Shown: one piece after another, positions 36,301-44,329 of the stretch
Layout: each line of letters begins with the position of its first letter
Position numbering within the stretch: the stretch's first letter is position 1
Assembly: GCF_003813965.1 (NCBI RefSeq)
Contig: NZ_CP033896.1
Span: 1,426,001-1,490,000, forward strand
Length of the DNA stretch: 64,000 nucleotides
DNA from: Corynebacterium choanae
GTDB lineage: Bacteria > Actinomycetota > Actinomycetes > Mycobacteriales > Mycobacteriaceae
Direction: 5' to 3'
Position numbers and translations under genes: made by a program
Notes under the pieces: generated by a model
Database searches by the model: none
Told to the model about the DNA's origin: nothing
What the model saw: the letters and a program-made list of their open reading frames with translations, nothing else

Positions 36301-36708
36301 CAGCTGCGCCCACCGATCCGGATAGCGCTGCATACGAGAACGCACATTTGTAATCACCGTGACCACAATTGGCGCATCAGGGGCCACCTCGTGGCCATCG
36401 ATCGCAACGCCCACCTTCACTGCGGGAAACATTTCGGTGAGCTGCCGCCGCCGATGCATAGCCTGCGACATCGAATCAGCAACCCACACCACCCGGTGCG
36501 ACTCCCCCACTGTCGCATAAATCGCGGTCGCCGCCAATTGGCGGGCACCAGTTCCTGGCATCGCAGAGATAAATACCGACTGCGACGAAGCTAACACATC
36601 AACCGCACGTTCATGTTCACCAGTCATCGGTGCACCTAGCTGCGCTAAAAATGCATGCAACTGTGCGGTCGACGGTTGGTGCGACGAATTGTCCGGCTGC
36701 GAACTCAT
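33319..36708 (-). CDS. HelY paralogue with degenerate ATPase/helicase motifs
   Basis: An 1129-residue protein that aligns with HelY from end to end (for example VPLQHWVLVADALLPLYED, RGFAPFHSDVLPLVRRIVEE, LTSRAGRAGIDTAGHAVVVP, and a C-terminus AATAIRRGIVTWGN). The catalytic motifs are lost: Walker A reads AMPGTGAR, with Ala at the Lys position (55); DEIH is DGVH (142-145); SAT is ARH (173-175); motif V lacks ATETLALGIN; motif VI has lost the second Arg of GRAGRRG and the Gln. Two low-complexity insertions (about 222-300 and 620-690) lengthen it. The frame is long and intact, so it is probably expressed and selected as a non-ATPase partner or RNA-binding scaffold. The ribosome site at ATG 36708 is weak. 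Confidence 0.8.
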   Translation of the reverse strand: MSSQPDNSSHQPSTAQLHAFLAQLGAPMTGEHERAVDVLASSQSVFISAMPGTGARQLAATAIYATVGESHRVVWVADSMSQAMHRRRQLTEMFPAVKVGVAIDGHEVAPDAPIVVTVITNVRSRMQRYPDRWAQLKLVVLDGVHHMADRGTGTAWEETVMALAGPFRMIAIARHLSNAQDCVEWLGDFGRNWSLIELADRPVPLQHWVLVADALLPLYEDAAEPGDDAEFFQAPAAESGEPSAAESTGAGTDQFHVTQVVTDAGGGDDSTRSPGVLAHTSPGSEKAAVSPMDVAKRGREKQQQTSQAARKQLQSEIAQKSRAELFDDLLQLARNGNVRPAFDRWGPHRPKGQKVPPVVFGQRALTSGAQTPYHRQLQLLADQAMLPAVVVVAGKLRCDQIAESCVAHGICLTSPDEAAAISRIVAASIAHIPAHDIDELRISGVKKQLLRGFAPFHSDVLPLVRRIVEELFTRGLLKAVFTAAEPDTVFSPQARTVVLSTMRHTTPATDSLMTADRWEELTSRAGRAGIDTAGHAVVVPDDSVDAEQLIKLTHGSVPKLSSALQPTAAMAARLIHEYGYEEARRLLLHSFGERRHRLQLKDYEATKQQLQHTLSLLVDAMAEHSATADTPIASSDATAHPAAAERNGHTSTDSHLHSTNDPLSAKQSASTGNPAVGSNKAAPASSTAPAELAAFLQAPTANRVDAVINYGRLHLKRGQEEDIVNEQAMRRNEDSVRQRLAELRHGQVIALRHRRGHTLAVVVNDGERADAHRGVHIYLGTGADRWLTPGSLAYPPEIVGRLHLEVRPATFRGRMKAKRAGNRRNRRRRITGLHMPDYRSQVIAGLARHTFSIPDTVDPIPTDPALEALDNTIATHIVSHHPNEALLRQLAIRYVQSRHRLDQLDDEFAVRQLALSAQFTEVCTELAARGYLTSPPPQPAEQYDHPTAVQQLPGSQTIQLTTAGELLATITGPWSLVASECLRRGLWDNLNPAELAGVASMCTGFIGQGGHATEPPTRAMTYAMTATRMTWMDIGHPHGIPVDHISPDEPDERATGALYLWADGASFATIRTILHTQNISLSPGEFVQWAARTADLLTAIAAYPERPVIAETAQLAATAIRRGIVTWGN

Positions 36709-36865
36709 AGCGATCTAGTCTAGTTCACCAAACCACACCCTGCAGGAACCCTTCCCCAGTGACCCGCAACTGGCAGAACCTGTCACCGGTAGACAGCGAT
36801 CTGGCCGCCAGCGCTGACCACACCTTGCACCCAACTCCTGCCTAGCCATGAAACGACCTGCGTCG

Positions 36866-37882
36866 TTACAGCACATCGTCAAACGACTGCGGGATGTGGG
36901 TTTGCGGCCGTTGTGGCTGTTCAAGCGGCTGCGGGGTGGGGCGGGATGAAGGCACCACAGGCTCTGGTCGGCCAATCCCGCCAGGGCCGTCACCAAGCGG
37001 CGACGCAGCCTCATCGGAAACATCCAACCACTCCGGACGGGACACGGTTCTCCGCTTATCGTTGAGGCGGCAAAATTGGAACGCCCCCTCCACCAGAATG
37101 ATGAGCGCCACCGCCAACACCACCATCGAAAACGGATCCTGGGTAGGGGTGGCAACGGCGGCGAACACAAACAACCCAACAATAATGTAGCGGCGCTTAT
37201 CTTTGACTACCTCATAGCTCAATACTCCGGCAATATTGAGCATCACCACCAGCAGTGGCAGTTCAAAAGAGACCCCGAAAATCACCAACAACGCCAACAG
37301 GAAGTTGTAGTAGCGCAAGCCGGACAATGCAGCGGTTTGGGTTTCATCGCCGATCGACAGCAGAAACGACAAACCAATACTGATCAAATAGTAGGCAAGC
37401 ACCGCACCGATGGTGAATAACACCACAGCAAGCGAAACGAACACCCTAGTGTAGAGCTTTTCGTTCTTTTTCAACCCTGGGGTGATAAAGCCCCACAGTT
37501 GGCCGAGCCACACCGGCGACGAAAACACCGCCCCAGCTAGCGCCCCCACCTTCAACCGCAGCATAAACATTTCAAACGGGCCGGTTGCCAACAATTTACA
37601 GCTGCCATCAGCGGAAAAATCTGCCCGGTTCTCTGGCGGAATTGCACAATAAGGACCGCGCAAAATATCGCCCAAGGTGGGAATCGTCAGGGTGGATCCA
37701 CCAATACGCAACGAGAGCCCATGCTGATACCAGATAAACCCGACAAGAGTCCCGGCCGCAAGCGCGATCAGCGCAACGATGACCCGCCGCCGCAATTCCT
37801 GCAGATGCTCCACCAGCGTCATATCACCAGTAGCTGGCAAGCCACGACGAAGCCGTCGCATCCCGAGTCGTTGTTTGCTCAT
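36866..37882 (-). CDS. tatC: Sec-independent protein translocase TatC
   Basis: A 338-residue protein with six predicted membrane helices. TatC marks are MTLVEHLQELRRRVIVALIA, the acidic-motif region around SPVWLGQLWGFITPGLKKNE, and FGVSFELPLLVVMLNIAGVL. A ~85-residue Pro/Arg-rich cytosolic tail extends past the last helix. TatC recognises twin-arginine signal peptides and with TatA moves folded proteins. ATG 37882 has GAAGG six bases upstream; two Mets upstream give slightly longer forms. It follows tatA by 212 bases on the same strand. Confidence 0.93.
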   Translation of the reverse strand: MSKQRLGMRRLRRGLPATGDMTLVEHLQELRRRVIVALIALAAGTLVGFIWYQHGLSLRIGGSTLTIPTLGDILRGPYCAIPPENRADFSADGSCKLLATGPFEMFMLRLKVGALAGAVFSSPVWLGQLWGFITPGLKKNEKLYTRVFVSLAVVLFTIGAVLAYYLISIGLSFLLSIGDETQTAALSGLRYYNFLLALLVIFGVSFELPLLVVMLNIAGVLSYEVVKDKRRYIIVGLFVFAAVATPTQDPFSMVVLAVALIILVEGAFQFCRLNDKRRTVSRPEWLDVSDEAASPLGDGPGGIGRPEPVVPSSRPTPQPLEQPQRPQTHIPQSFDDVL

Positions 37883-38094
37883 CTTCATCCTTCGCCTTCA
37901 CACAGCCGATGCCACCGCCAGCTCACCACTATCGCAGCCAATTTCACCATTCGGATACTTGACAGTGCACCGTGACAGTGGGTGTGGCGGAACGCTTTTC
38001 CCGGCACAGACCAACCCCAGATATCCGCATGGACAATAAGCCTGCCCCCCGATGCCGGGAAGTTGCCCTACCAAGGAGCAACTGTGCAGAAAAC

Positions 38095-38379
38095 CTACTG
38101 GGGCTGCTGGGTGTTCGGTGGCTGCTGTGTCGGGTCAACCGGATTCGGGTTCACCACCGGCGGGGTCTGCTGCACGGCAGTAGGCTGCTGCACGGCAGTG
38201 GGTTGCTGAATCGGCGTAGCCTGCGGCGCATCATCATTGGACAATTCCTTGACTTCAGATTTGAAAATCCGCAAGGAACGACCAAGCGAACGAGCAGCGT
38301 CCGGAAGACGCTTCGCCCCAAACAGCAGCACCACAATCAGCACAATGAAAATAATCTCGGGCAAACCAAGCGTAGGCAC
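38095..38379 (-). CDS. tatA: Twin-arginine translocase TatA
   Basis: About 94 residues. It has the single N-terminal membrane helix [20 protein letters not shown], the conserved [20 protein letters not shown] amphipathic helix, and a Gln/Pro-rich tail with a tandem QQPTAV repeat. TatA oligomers form the export path with TatC. GTG 38379 has GAGGAG nine bases upstream and the sequence VPTLGLPE; a longer frame from 38415 is less likely. Tail repeats differ between species and are not expected to be essential. Confidence 0.93.
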   Translation of the reverse strand: MPTLGLPEIIFIVLIVVLLFGAKRLPDAARSLGRSLRIFKSEVKELSNDDAPQATPIQQPTAVQQPTAVQQTPPVVNPNPVDPTQQPPNTQQPQ

Positions 38380-38759
38380 AGTACAGCTCTCCTCTTTCAC
38401 TGCCAATAGTTGCAACAGCCAGCTACAGGATCATCGAAACACTTCAATCCAATGCCGGCAGCTGCTCCACATCGGCAACCGATCCACACACCAACACAGT
38501 GCTGGAATTAGGCACCTTCCCTGCCGCGACCATACCCACCTGCAAGAGGGCAAAGTACCAGCGGCAAGCAATGATGCCACAAACAATGGGTGGCACACGC
38601 TCCGGCCTCACCACATCGGCAACACCGTCACCAGCCAACCACTAGCTCTCACCCATCCTAGGACACTGCACGGTAAGGCGTGTAACACCTTGACGAAAAC
38701 CATCGAAAAACTCGTTCAACCACCGCCACCTCCCAGGTATAACCCGGCTCAGCATACTG
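38380..38759. other. tatA-pafC gap, no gene supported
   Basis: The space between the pafC stop and the tatA start probably holds the tatA promoter. One 64-codon minus-strand frame (38444-38638) begins at TTG without a ribosome site and is not called. No repeat or hairpin stood out. Confidence 0.4.
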
Positions 38760-39743
38760 TTAGCGTGTCTCCTGCTGCACATAGTGCGTCAAGCCGGCTT
38801 TTGCCTGCTCAATAACCTGCTGGGCGACCAGCGGATCCAAGGCCACAATGTTGCCGGCATGACCGACAATGAAATTCACCAGCCACGACATCGAGTGATA
38901 TCGGATCGTCGCGTCATAGAACTGTTCATCGTGTTGCGACAAAATTTCTACCGGCTCCGTACGACTAATCCACAGCAGCGACTGGTGGATTCTCACCCTC
39001 ACCGAAGCCGCGTCATTGAGGGAAAAAGGATCCTGCGGATTTAACTCAATCGAGGCGGCACGTGGATCAATAGCCACATCACTGACCGCAATATCGTCAA
39101 TGCGATCGAACCGAAAAATTCGCGGCTGCTGGGCGTCATGGTCAAAACCGGCGAGATACCAAAACAGGTCATGGGTAAACCGGTAGGCGACACTCACCGT
39201 TCGCGAAGTGCCTGCAGCACTGCCTGGTTTGCGGTAGGTAAACTTCACCGCCCGCTGCCGTGTCAGCGCCTCATCAATTGTGGCACTGGCCTGCACTTGG
39301 GATTCGTCTTCCTCCCCGAGGATCCCTGCGAAGCCACCGGTATAGTTTTTTGTCGCGTGTTGTAACTTTTCCAACGCCCCGGTGATCGCTGCAGCATCAG
39401 CGTTATGCGGAATTGATTGCAGCTGCTGCAGCAGCAAAATAAGACTGGTGGCCTCTTCCCGCGACAGGCGAAGCGGCCGATCCAATCCTAGCGATTGCTG
39501 AACAGTCACCGCCGACGAGCCTGGTTCATAGTTAAATTGCAGCGAGCGATGCCACTGTGGATCGACACCACCTTCAGCTAAACCGCAGAATTTTAGCCGT
39601 TCCAAATCCTCCCGCAACACCTGTTGGGACACGTCAAGCTGCTGACTGACCGCGAGTAAAGCCACATCTTCATGCTTTGTCCGGGCAAGCTGACACACCA
39701 GTGCTGCTTGCCGGGTTAACGTCGCCAAAATGGACTGATTCAT
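38760..39743 (-). CDS. pafC: WYL-domain regulator PafC
   Basis: A 327-residue protein with an N-terminal helical, DeoR-like HTH (LAVSQQLDVSQQVLREDLER), a linker, then a WYL domain whose FWYLAGFDHD gives the name motif, and a WCX region that ends the protein (HAGNIVALDPLVAQQVIEQA). PafB and PafC form a heterodimer that activates DNA-damage genes independently of LexA/RecA in mycobacteria. Its ATG overlaps the pafB stop as ATGA (39740-39743), so translation is coupled. Confidence 0.88.
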   Translation of the reverse strand: MNQSILATLTRQAALVCQLARTKHEDVALLAVSQQLDVSQQVLREDLERLKFCGLAEGGVDPQWHRSLQFNYEPGSSAVTVQQSLGLDRPLRLSREEATSLILLLQQLQSIPHNADAAAITGALEKLQHATKNYTGGFAGILGEEDESQVQASATIDEALTRQRAVKFTYRKPGSAAGTSRTVSVAYRFTHDLFWYLAGFDHDAQQPRIFRFDRIDDIAVSDVAIDPRAASIELNPQDPFSLNDAASVRVRIHQSLLWISRTEPVEILSQHDEQFYDATIRYHSMSWLVNFIVGHAGNIVALDPLVAQQVIEQAKAGLTHYVQQETR

Positions 39744-40828
39744 GCCAGACTCGCTCCCCCATCAACTACCTGACCCGACTCCGATGTAACTTCCGCAAGA
39801 ACCTGCTCGTGCGCGGCAATCAGTTTCTTGTAGCCGCGAGCCACCTCAGCAACAACATCTGTCGGGCTGGTGACCACCATCTGTCCACCCTCCCGTAACG
39901 CAACTTCGACAAGATTCCGGCGATCAATATTGGGCAACGTCACCGAAGCAGTGTCCGAAACCGGAGGCTCCACACCACCGGCTGCAAGCACTTCCTGCAC
40001 CGCCACATTCGGTGCTGCACCTACCGTTACTGTCGCGTCGACTGTCACCCGCATCGAACGCAAAGCTTGAGCAACCAATTCGGTAAGTGAAACATCATCC
40101 GGTGGCAGTTGCGGCGATGGTTGGCGAAGCAGTTTCACCTCGGTGATGTTCACTATCCGGAAGGTGCGAACAGCTTCACGACCAAGGTCAAAACCGACAC
40201 AGTAGCGGCGGCCGTGCACGTTCACAATGCCCCACGGGGCAAACCGACGCTGCTCCGGGACAGCAGCTGCATGGGAACTGTAGGAAAACTTCACCTGAAA
40301 ATTACCGGCAATCGCCTGAGATAGTTTGGCAAACGTTTCCAACTGTTGAATTTCTTGCCCGGTAGCTGCAGACCAGGTGGCGACCTCGGCAGGATCAATA
40401 TCCATACCGTCAACTAGTTCTGCTGCACGCAGCTTCAACAATGCATTATTGCTTAAAAGCTGCAGCTCCCCCGAACTGATAACACTGCCGACCATTGCCA
40501 AGACCCGCTGTTCTGCAGGGGTGAAATCGATGTGCGGCAATTCGTAGCTGGAATGCTCCACTTTGTACCGCGACGACTCTTTTTGGGTATTGCGCGAAGG
40601 AATTTTCTTCAGCGGCAGCCCTTGCCGAATCAGCAGCAGCGTGTCACGTTCAAGGCGCATCCGTGCCTTGGAATCAATATCTTGTCGGGCATGATCCAAA
40701 TAGCCGGGAATATTGCGAATCAGCCAATCAACCTGCAACCCTTCGGGTGGGCCTTGCAGCAACGTCAGCCACAGGTTGGTGAGCCGTTCTACCCGCTGCG
40801 CTTGCTTCTGCTGCTTTGTTGCGCTCAA
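39740..40828 (-). CDS. pafB: WYL-domain regulator PafB
   Basis: A 362-residue protein with an N-terminal winged-helix part (RVERLTNLWLTLLQGPPEGL, ARMRLERDTLLLIRQGLPL), a helical linker and a WYL-type domain (WGIVNVHGRRYCVGFDLG). The end is a WCX-like region. It acts with PafC in the DNA-damage response. The start is TTG 40828, chosen for its strong AAGGAGG six bases upstream; an upstream frame to 40861 lacks a ribosome site. The pair follows the lipoprotein gene after a terminator, so it should have its own promoter. Confidence 0.86.
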   Translation of the reverse strand: MSATKQQKQAQRVERLTNLWLTLLQGPPEGLQVDWLIRNIPGYLDHARQDIDSKARMRLERDTLLLIRQGLPLKKIPSRNTQKESSRYKVEHSSYELPHIDFTPAEQRVLAMVGSVISSGELQLLSNNALLKLRAAELVDGMDIDPAEVATWSAATGQEIQQLETFAKLSQAIAGNFQVKFSYSSHAAAVPEQRRFAPWGIVNVHGRRYCVGFDLGREAVRTFRIVNITEVKLLRQPSPQLPPDDVSLTELVAQALRSMRVTVDATVTVGAAPNVAVQEVLAAGGVEPPVSDTASVTLPNIDRRNLVEVALREGGQMVVTSPTDVVAEVARGYKKLIAAHEQVLAEVTSESGQVVDGGASLA

Positions 40829-40952
40829 TGCTGACCTCCTTGCTGGCGGAAGAACTCCCACCGTCGCCGGGCGCTGGATAAGAAGTCTACGGCAGAAATC
40901 GACTCGTCCGGAAAGTTACACGCCAGCAAAAGCCCCCGCTTTCGGTGATGGT

Positions 40953-41006
40953 GAAAAAACACCCGTCTTCGTGCTTCCATGTTCATGGAAACAGTGAAGA
41001 CGGGTG
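40953..41006 (-). terminator. Terminator after the repeat lipoprotein gene
   Basis: CACCCGTCTTC / GAAGACGGGTG form an 11-bp stem (40960-40970 and 40996-41006), with a smaller TTCCATG/CATGGAA stem inside. On the minus strand it is followed by TTTTTT, a good intrinsic terminator. It separates the lipoprotein gene from pafB. Confidence 0.8.
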
Positions 41007-41066
41007 GGAAAATACAGCTGCTAGACGCGGTATTCAAGCGCGACCAGTACTACTGGTTGCAACATC

Positions 41067-44000
41067 CTACTTGTCGGTTGCCCAATAGAGATCTGTGAGG
41101 CTCTTCTCAACGCCGTACCGGGAACCGGTGTTGACGACTTCCTTCAGGCCGACGAATGCGCCGTACATCTTCGTGGCCGGTACTGAACCACTGTTGAGCA
41201 CCGGAACTCCGACGAGCGTGGTGAGGTGACCAGTGGTGCCTTTACCGTAAAGGAACGCCGTGTTCTCGGTCATAATGTTGAGGAACCAGGAGTCTGCGAC
41301 CTCTTCCGGATAAATATCATTCGCACCATAGTCGTGGGTCGAATTTGGCCACAGGTTTTCACCCGAACCGATTGCACCAACTTCCTTGTACAGATCAACG
41401 GACATCTGGGTGGATTGGTGGAAGTTTGCCACACTTTCGGCAACAGCATGCGCAATGACCATCGCTTTTTGCCTATCAGTCAACGGCATGACTTCCATAG
41501 CAGGCTGATGCATCTCGTTACGGAATTCGCTGATGTTTTTCGCCATCTGAGCGTTGTAGCGGTCATTGAAGTCAATCAAACCGCGTAGGTTTTCAACATC
41601 CTGATCCGTAATCTCCGGAGCTGTCCAAACATCGGCAATGTCACCCTTGGTGGCTTTCTCGGCGCGGAAATGCTCCAAGAACTTCTTTAGGGTGGGGTTG
41701 CTTTCCCCGTAGCTGCCGCCGGTGAGTTCCCGGAGTCCAGTGCCGTACTGGGATTTGTAATCGGTCATTGCTGAACGCTTCCACACCGACTTGCGGGCAG
41801 CTTCAGCGGCAGCAGCGCGCTCCACCTGGGTAAAGTCTTCCGCACGCTTACCTGCAGGTGCCTTGTGGTTGTAGACATCCACAACATCAAGATAGACCGT
41901 CAGCGACTGTGGAGTGGTGACGTTTTTCAGCTTATCCAGCTCTTGCTGCGTGGTGTATTGGAAACCCGTTGCGTGGTCGAAGATGATATTGCTTTGCTTC
42001 GTCTTGATCGCAAACGCTCCTACCTCGGTTTTCGGCAAGGTGAGCTGAGCATCGGTACCCTTTGGTACCTGAATGGTTTCAGTTTCCAATTTGGTGCCGC
42101 GGTAGATGTATTGCACATCGACCTGCACCGTTTCCACCGGAGTCGATTCGGCAACGACCGGGACAGTAATAGTCTTGGCTTGCTGAATGTTCTGCAACAC
42201 TGCGTTATCGAAAGAGTCGGCAACCTTGTAGGCAGGACCGGATGGATTGGTTGGCAAGTTCAGGGTGGCCGCCTTGCCATGCTGAACCTGCTGCTGTTCA
42301 GTCTTCAGCGGAGCTGATCCTTCTGGAGCCTGCGAATCGACATAATTGAGGGTCACCGTGTAGATCGCCTGATCAGCGCTGATCGTCGCAGGTGGCGTGC
42401 TGCTCTTCAACAGCACTGGAATGACCACAGGATCACTAGAGCTGATCTGTTCCCAAGGCTGCTTAGTGCCGGTGCCACCAGTATTGACGGCAGGATCAAG
42501 TACATACACCTTGTCACCGACGGTTGGTGCAACAGGCGTGATCGACTCACCTTCAACAACCTCTACGGTGTCGCTGGATACCACCGTATCGTGATGGTTA
42601 TAGGACACAGGTACCGTGAACACCTTCTCCAGTGGAATCTCCACTTCGGTGTCCTTATTGATCTTCTGCAGTGCTGAAGTGTCAGTGCCCGGCTTAATCC
42701 GGTAGGTAGCCCCCGACTCGGCGGTCGGTAGCGTGACCGTCGCATCACCTTCGGCAGCAACCGTCTGCTTATCGCTGGAAACCGGCTCACCCTTGTAGGT
42801 GTACTTCACCGTCACTTCGTAGTTTGCCGGTTTTGCAGGCTCAACTGGAGTTTCTGCTTCTACCGGTTTGAGGTTGACGGTGATAGTCGTGTTGGCCTGG
42901 ATGTTTTCCAGTACCGCCGAGTCGAAGGAGTCGGCGACTTCCCGGTCGGAGCCGTCTTGTGCCTGCGGCAGATTTAGGGTGGCATTCTTCCCGGCAGCTA
43001 CGGTTTGCTGTTCGGTTTTGACCACCTGGCCGTCGTTGTCCACATAGTTGATGGTGACGGTGTATTGCTGCGGGGTTGGTGGTTGTACTGGTTTGGACTG
43101 CTCCACCAACGGAACACGTACGGTCTGCCCATCGGCAGCATCCCTCAGCGCAGCAAGATCAAAGGTCGGATCAACAATGTAGGTGCCCTCAGAGCCGGTC
43201 GGAGGGGTCAATTCGATGTTCTTGCCATCCGAAACCGTAACCGCTTCGGTCCCTACGACCGTGTCGCCAAGAACATACTCCACCGTCACTTCCTTGTCTG
43301 TGGTGCTTCCCGCAGAGGGAACGAATTGCACAGGGACATGGATCGTGCCGGATTCGGTTACATTGCTAAACGCGTTCCAGCCAAAACCTGGAGCAACCCG
43401 GTAGATTCCCCCATCGACTGTTGGCAGCGTGGGCAGCACGAGTCCGCCGCGGACGACTTCACGTTCTTCGGTGCCGACAACCTTGCCGTCAAGCTCGTAG
43501 GACAGTGTCACCTTAACGACATCAACACTAGGGTCGGTTGGATTGGTTGCCGCAGCCGAGGATCCAGAGCTCAACGCGTCGCCACTAAAGAGGGCGAGGA
43601 TGACAGCAATTGGAATGCCGACACGGAGCAACCCGCCGATAAGCATCTGCCCCGGATTGGGGAGTGCTACCGCGCTGGTGGTGCTGGTTTTTTTGCTCGA
43701 AGATGAGGACTTGCTGCTTGCTGTGGTTTTACTGCTTGCAGCGCTGCTCTTGGAGGTTTTGCTGATCGAGTTGCCAGCAGGACGTTTCGCTGTCGAGGTT
43801 TTCGTCCGGGTGACCTTCACAGTTCGGGTGACCTTGACAGTCTTCTTTGCCTTCTTCGTCACCGTCTTGGTCTTCTTCGAGGAGCTTGAAGTCTTCGACG
43901 AACTTGCCGACGAGCTGCTGGACTTTGCAGATTTGCTGGAGTCCTTTTCCGCAGCGTTTTGGCTGGCCTTCGACGAAGCTGTCGACGAAACAGAGGATGA

Positions 44001-44180
44001 AACTGAAGAAGAAACACTACTCGAAGAGGAGGAAGCGCTCGACTGCGAAGCGCTCACATCACCTTGTTCGTCCGCAGGGGTAGAACAGCTCGCAAGACCG
44101 AGGGATGCAGTGGTGAGTGATGCGATGATGGCGATGCGCCAATCGCGACGATTGAGGGCTGACAAGGAAATTCTCCTCAA
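41067..44180 (-). CDS. Large lipoprotein: Ser/Lys-rich stalk, seven beta repeats, CAP-like domain
   Basis: A 1037-residue protein. The lipobox LGLASC places the lipid Cys at 32. Residues 43-170 are Ser-rich with a very basic Lys/Thr core (TVTKKAKKTVKVTRTVKVTR). A hydrophobic helix follows (about 179-198). From ~222 to ~770, seven repeats of about 65-80 residues share a VTVxYxxxxxVV-T----V--G----L plan with VPL or VNL ends, like MucBP/adhesin beta repeats. The C-terminal region (~880-1030) resembles CAP/SCP: AMVIAHAVAESVANFHQSTQ, a GENLWPN loop, EVADSWFLN, and TTGHLTTLVGVP. It is probably surface-exposed. It lies between pafA and pafB on the same strand. Family names are by likeness only. Confidence 0.65.
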   Translation of the reverse strand: MRRISLSALNRRDWRIAIIASLTTASLGLASCSTPADEQGDVSASQSSASSSSSSVSSSVSSSVSSTASSKASQNAAEKDSSKSAKSSSSSASSSKTSSSSKKTKTVTKKAKKTVKVTRTVKVTRTKTSTAKRPAGNSISKTSKSSAASSKTTASSKSSSSSKKTSTTSAVALPNPGQMLIGGLLRVGIPIAVILALFSGDALSSGSSAAATNPTDPSVDVVKVTLSYELDGKVVGTEEREVVRGGLVLPTLPTVDGGIYRVAPGFGWNAFSNVTESGTIHVPVQFVPSAGSTTDKEVTVEYVLGDTVVGTEAVTVSDGKNIELTPPTGSEGTYIVDPTFDLAALRDAADGQTVRVPLVEQSKPVQPPTPQQYTVTINYVDNDGQVVKTEQQTVAAGKNATLNLPQAQDGSDREVADSFDSAVLENIQANTTITVNLKPVEAETPVEPAKPANYEVTVKYTYKGEPVSSDKQTVAAEGDATVTLPTAESGATYRIKPGTDTSALQKINKDTEVEIPLEKVFTVPVSYNHHDTVVSSDTVEVVEGESITPVAPTVGDKVYVLDPAVNTGGTGTKQPWEQISSSDPVVIPVLLKSSTPPATISADQAIYTVTLNYVDSQAPEGSAPLKTEQQQVQHGKAATLNLPTNPSGPAYKVADSFDNAVLQNIQQAKTITVPVVAESTPVETVQVDVQYIYRGTKLETETIQVPKGTDAQLTLPKTEVGAFAIKTKQSNIIFDHATGFQYTTQQELDKLKNVTTPQSLTVYLDVVDVYNHKAPAGKRAEDFTQVERAAAAEAARKSVWKRSAMTDYKSQYGTGLRELTGGSYGESNPTLKKFLEHFRAEKATKGDIADVWTAPEITDQDVENLRGLIDFNDRYNAQMAKNISEFRNEMHQPAMEVMPLTDRQKAMVIAHAVAESVANFHQSTQMSVDLYKEVGAIGSGENLWPNSTHDYGANDIYPEEVADSWFLNIMTENTAFLYGKGTTGHLTTLVGVPVLNSGSVPATKMYGAFVGLKEVVNTGSRYGVEKSLTDLYWATDK

Positions 44181-44311
44181 GCAAAAGATTCCGGGTATAA
44201 ATGATCGTTCCTAGCTTAGCCGTCTGACAGGCGAGTTTCGACTTTTCGTCGGGGCGAGTCGCAACCTGTCACCCAACTGTGCTGTTTTCCACCCCAACCG
44301 GGGTGTGTGGA

Positions 44312-44327
44312 CAAGGAATGTTCCTTG
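44312..44327. repeat. 7-bp palindrome next to the pafA stop
   Basis: CAAGGAA-TG-TTCCTTG lies directly after pafA, and a second small hairpin CACCCC-AACC-GGGGTG (44290-44305) follows. Together they may end pup-operon transcripts or separate them from the lipoprotein gene. No T-run is visible. Confidence 0.35.
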
Positions 44328-44329
44328 AC

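Noticed and set aside
38444..38638. 64-codon frame between tatA and pafC
   Set aside because: It starts at TTG with no ribosome site and has no family likeness.
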